A DNA stretch of 27,780 nt from an uncultured Candidatus Melainabacteria bacterium. GTDB lineage: Bacteria; Cyanobacteriota; Vampirovibrionia; LMEP-6097. Position 1 is the first letter of the stretch. Each line of letters opens with the position of its first letter. Of the stretch, positions 25,172 through 27,780 are shown one piece after another. The stretch spans positions 1-27,780 of the forward strand of contig CALBDR010000303.1 of assembly GCA_937927525.1 (NCBI GenBank), written 5' to 3'. Position numbers and translations under genes: made by a program. Below the pieces are notes generated by a model. It saw nothing but the letters and a program-made list of their open reading frames with translations. It had not been told where the DNA came from and searched no databases.

Positions 25172-26269
25172 ATGGATCCAATAGCAAACATAGTTCCAAA
25201 TTACCAAGATTTACCATTTCCAGCACCACTCTGGCTGCTCCAAATACTCTTAATCGTCGGTTTTTTCACTCACGTGGTACCAATGAACGTAGCTTTAGCC
25301 GGTGGGGCAGTCTCAAGTATACTTTTAGGCAACAAAGAAGGTAGCCATGCCCATAAAGCTGGGCGCCAACTCGCATTTTCGCTACCATTTTTCACCTCTT
25401 TAGCGATTACTCAGGGTATAGTGCCTTTACTTTTCCTACAATTAATATATGGACCAGCTTTTTACAGTTCGTCTATCTTAATGGCGGTGCCTTGGATTTT
25501 AATCTTAGTGTTCTTACTCATAGGCTATTACGCTCAGTATATTTATAAATTCAATGGTGATAAATTCGGTAAAGCCGCACCTATATTTCTTGTTATTTCA
25601 AGTTTTCTATTCCTTATAATAGCTTTCATTTTTGTGAATAACATGACACTAATGCTTAATCCTAGTGAGTGGTTAGAGCTTGCAAAGAAAGGAACTAGCG
25701 GAATTAATCTAAATTTAAATGATCCACAGATTATTCCTAGATTTTTACACTTTGCGATTTCTTCTATTGCGATCACTGGAATTGCTTTAGGTGGCTTTGG
25801 ACTCTATTATCAGAAAAAAGATAAAGACTATGCTCACTGGTTATATAAAACAGGTTCAGGCATTTATGCTGCTGTAACTCTTTTGCAGTTAGGTTTCGGG
25901 ACTTGGTTTTTGCTTTCATTACCATTAGAGAGAGCGATGCTTTTCATTAAAGGTGGTGGATTAGCGACAGCTTCATTCCATAGCTCTATGCTATTCATGA
26001 TAGTTTCACTAGTCTTTTCTGTTTTAGTTTTAATTAAACCGAGTAAAGTTAAATTCATCGGCGCGCTTATAAGTTCCCTAGTAACAGTTTTACTCATGAT
26101 AGTAATGAGACACTTCCTCAGAGTTTGGAGTCTAGAAGGAGCTTTAGATCCAGGAATAGTACCAGTTCAAATCCAGTGGGATTGGTTAGTAATATTCGGT
26201 GTTCTAACTGTAGGTGTAATTTTTTATATAGGTTGGTTGATAAAGATTTGTTTAAAAGCAAATAAGTAA
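25172..26269 (+). CDS. Polytopic membrane protein resembling cytochrome bd subunit I, linked to Rieske/cytochrome b
   Basis: The 365-residue product has about eight or nine membrane helices. Its layout recalls CydA: an early helix with His34 (LLQILLIVGFFTHVVPMNV), a GRQ tripeptide at 64-66 after the first loop, and a later helix with His193 (PRFLHFAISSIAITGIALGGFG), followed by His270 (TASFHSSMLF) and His314. These histidines could bind b-type haem. It is shorter than CydA (about 450-520) and has no adjacent cydB, so it is not an ordinary bd oxidase. The Rieske gene follows at once, its ribosome binding site touching this stop, and cytochrome b comes next. It is therefore probably an extra subunit of, or partner to, a quinol-oxidising bc-type complex. 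Family resemblance is by pattern only. Confidence 0.6.
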   Translation: MDPIANIVPNYQDLPFPAPLWLLQILLIVGFFTHVVPMNVALAGGAVSSILLGNKEGSHAHKAGRQLAFSLPFFTSLAITQGIVPLLFLQLIYGPAFYSSSILMAVPWILILVFLLIGYYAQYIYKFNGDKFGKAAPIFLVISSFLFLIIAFIFVNNMTLMLNPSEWLELAKKGTSGINLNLNDPQIIPRFLHFAISSIAITGIALGGFGLYYQKKDKDYAHWLYKTGSGIYAAVTLLQLGFGTWFLLSLPLERAMLFIKGGGLATASFHSSMLFMIVSLVFSVLVLIKPSKVKFIGALISSLVTVLLMIVMRHFLRVWSLEGALDPGIVPVQIQWDWLVIFGVLTVGVIFYIGWLIKICLKANK

Positions 26270-26282
26270 GAGGATTGTGACG

Positions 26283-26729
26283 ATGATAGCAGGTACAAGA
26301 AGAGTTTTTGTTAGATGGATAACTGGAGTTTTTGCTGCTCTATGGGCAGGGATGGCAAGTTACCCTTTCTTTAGATATTTAATTTCAGGCACTAAGAAAA
26401 AACAAGCAGGTGAAGAGCTAGTAACCTCTATTTCACTTGGTAGCGCTGAAGAGTTTCTATCTGGAGCTTCTAAGAATTTTAAATTTGGTTCTGCTCCCGC
26501 TCTATTAGTTAGATCTGAAGATGGTGCTTTTCATGCTTATAATGCTATTTGCACTCACTTAGGCTGTACAGTTCAATACAATGAAGAGAAAAAAAATATC
26601 TGGTGTGCTTGTCATGGTGGTGTCTATGACACAGCTTCAGGTAAAAACTTAGCTGGACCTCCACCTAAGCCACTTAAAGCTTTAAATGTGGAAGTTCAAG
26701 AGGGAGAGATTATTGTTTCAAGGGCATAA
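26283..26729 (+). CDS. petC: Rieske [2Fe-2S] protein
   Basis: High-potential iron-sulfur subunit that takes an electron from quinol at the Qo site. 148 residues from the chosen ATG. It has a single N-terminal membrane anchor (about 9-35, following a twin-Arg RR that may serve Tat export). The cluster ligands are CTHLGC (Cys90, His92, with disulfide Cys95) and CACHGG (Cys108, His111, disulfide Cys110), and the Pro loop is GPPPKPL (125-131). A GTG at 26277 is in frame, but AGGA at 26271-26274 is well placed only for the ATG at 26283. It lies between the CydA-like gene and cytochrome b, so it is one respiratory operon. The symbol follows function; bc1-type naming would be equally fair. Confidence 0.9.
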   Translation: MIAGTRRVFVRWITGVFAALWAGMASYPFFRYLISGTKKKQAGEELVTSISLGSAEEFLSGASKNFKFGSAPALLVRSEDGAFHAYNAICTHLGCTVQYNEEKKNIWCACHGGVYDTASGKNLAGPPPKPLKALNVEVQEGEIIVSRA

Positions 26730-26748
26730 GCTGCCAAATGTGTAAAGT

Positions 26749-27780
26749 ATGAGTTCAATAAGTTCCGACAACAAATTTTATAGCTGGCTTGATGATAGAG
26801 TTGGAGTTTCTGGCTTTATTAAAGCAGCTGAGAAGAAAGAAGTTCCAGTTCATAAGCAAAGCATGTGGTATTACATGGGTGGTATTGCCATGGTTCTACT
26901 TGCGATTCAAGGTTTAACGGGAATCTTATTAATGGTTTATTATGTACCAGAAATAAGTTCTGCCCACTCTTCTGTTTTATTTATTAACACCCAAATCGAA
27001 TTTGGTTGGTTTGTAAGATCACTTCACAGCTGGGCTGCAAATATATTGATATTCATTTTATTTGTGCACATGTTTAGTGCTTATTTTATGAAAGCTTATA
27101 GAAAACCACGTGAAATTACCTGGTTTAGCGGTATGGCACTTCTAGGGATATGCTTTGCTTTCGGTTTTACTGGTTACCTTTTACCATGGGATGAAATCGC
27201 ATTCTTCGCTACGAAGATAGGTTTAGATATCGCAGGTAAAACACCTTTTATCGGTGGCGTCATAGCTGACTTATTAAGAGGTGGTTCAGAAATCGGTCAA
27301 GGAACCATTTCTAGATTCTTTTTAATTCACGTTATTTTATTACCGATAGCCTTATTTGCTGTCGCTGGTTTACACCTACTTTTAGTCCAACTTCACGGTA
27401 TGTCTGAACCAGAAAGCTTTAAGAAAGCTAAGAAAAAGAAATATGAAAAATTCTTCCCAGACTTTTTAGGAAAAGACTTCATGGTTTGGTTATTTTTCTT
27501 TAACTTAGTAGCAGGAATAGTTGCACTCTTCCCTTGGGGATTAGGTCCAGAGGCTGATCCATTCGCACCAGCTCCAGCTGGAATTAAACCTGAGTGGTAT
27601 TTCCTTGCCATGTTCCAATTCTTAAAACTTCTTCCTCCTCACATAGGACCTTTTGAAGGTGAAATTTTAGGAATAGCTTTCTTTGGTGTTTTAGCTTTAG
27701 TACTTTTCGTAGCACCATTTATAGATACAGGTAAAAGTAAAGCTGTAAGTAAATTCTTTGATATCTATGGAATTCTTTTC
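26749..27780 (+). CDS. petB: Cytochrome b of a b6f/bc-type complex (3' end outside the window)
   Basis: Membrane core of the quinol-oxidising complex. The frame runs open for 344 codons to the window end. Haem ligands are His93/His107 and His194/His209; the second pair has 14 residues between, the b6-type spacing. The b6-like half (to about 215) is joined in one chain to the subunit IV-like half, which contains the Qo motif PEWY (281-284), so it is a fused protein rather than separate petB and petD. At the place where b6 proteins carry the Cys that holds haem c(i) (FYC-LGG), this protein has WYY-MGG (Tyr42). It starts 19 bases after the Rieske stop with no clear ribosome binding site. No cytochrome f or c1 gene is in view; it may follow. 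Confidence 0.9.
   Translation, partial: MSSISSDNKFYSWLDDRVGVSGFIKAAEKKEVPVHKQSMWYYMGGIAMVLLAIQGLTGILLMVYYVPEISSAHSSVLFINTQIEFGWFVRSLHSWAANILIFILFVHMFSAYFMKAYRKPREITWFSGMALLGICFAFGFTGYLLPWDEIAFFATKIGLDIAGKTPFIGGVIADLLRGGSEIGQGTISRFFLIHVILLPIALFAVAGLHLLLVQLHGMSEPESFKKAKKKKYEKFFPDFLGKDFMVWLFFFNLVAGIVALFPWGLGPEADPFAPAPAGIKPEWYFLAMFQFLKLLPPHIGPFEGEILGIAFFGVLALVLFVAPFIDTGKSKAVSKFFDIYGILF

Noticed and set aside
1..27780. CRISPR arrays, tRNA or rRNA genes, insertion sequences, integrases
   Set aside because: I saw no regularly spaced repeats, no tRNA-like T-loop/acceptor pairs, no rRNA sequence and no transposase or integrase motifs. A tRNA search program would settle the RNA point.

Overview
The window is AT-rich (about one third G+C by eye), dense with genes, and comes from a bacterium with an outer membrane: it encodes TolC-family proteins and a complete type I secretion set. 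It respires or conserves energy with a quinol:acceptor complex (Rieske protein plus a cytochrome b with b6-type haem spacing and a PEWY motif), and it carries a DAB inorganic-carbon pump. A non-photosynthetic relative of the Cyanobacteria (Melainabacteria/Vampirovibrionia-like) would fit the b6-type cytochrome b, the AT-rich genome and the visible gene decay. This placement is a low-confidence guess, and no rRNA or tRNA was seen to test it.

Layout. Positions 1-4598 form a zinc-related divergent cluster. On the minus strand are a GTP cyclohydrolase I relative (folE), a small Cys-rich membrane protein and a CobW/COG0523 GTPase. On the plus strand are a His-rich protein, a coiled-coil protein and a Fur/Zur-type repressor. 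A Fur-family-like palindrome lies between the two arms. The CobW and FolE genes both lack the segment that carries their metal-binding motif. Positions 4599-6105 (minus) hold a TolC/CusC-like protein followed by two overlapping tiny membrane-protein genes and a collapsed duplicate of that pair. Next come D-lactate dehydrogenase (ldhA), a small membrane/coiled-coil protein, a decayed gene (7809-8240) and an orphan secreted protein whose promoter suggests a leaderless mRNA. Positions 9241-14572 (minus) are a type I secretion operon (ABC transporter, HlyD-type adaptor, TolC-type channel) ending in a methyltransferase-like gene.

Positions 14691-21649 are a nitrogen/carbon acquisition block: amtB-PII, a LysR regulator, then dabB-dabA and a PII-like gene. 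Ammonium and bicarbonate uptake are thus each paired with a PII-type signal protein, and a LysR-type operator lies between the regulator and the pump. Positions 21646-25094 are a small accessory island: a BrnT/BrnA toxin-antitoxin pair with two tandem operators, a KAP-family P-loop NTPase broken by a nonsense codon inside its Walker A motif and by a later frameshift, and a tiny decayed gene. Positions 25172-27780 begin a respiratory operon: a polytopic membrane protein resembling cytochrome bd subunit I, a Rieske protein, and a cytochrome b that runs off the window.

Two themes cross the window. One is repeated local gene decay (internal deletions, nonsense codons and frameshifts in about six loci). 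The other is a marked excess of the palindrome AAGCTT.
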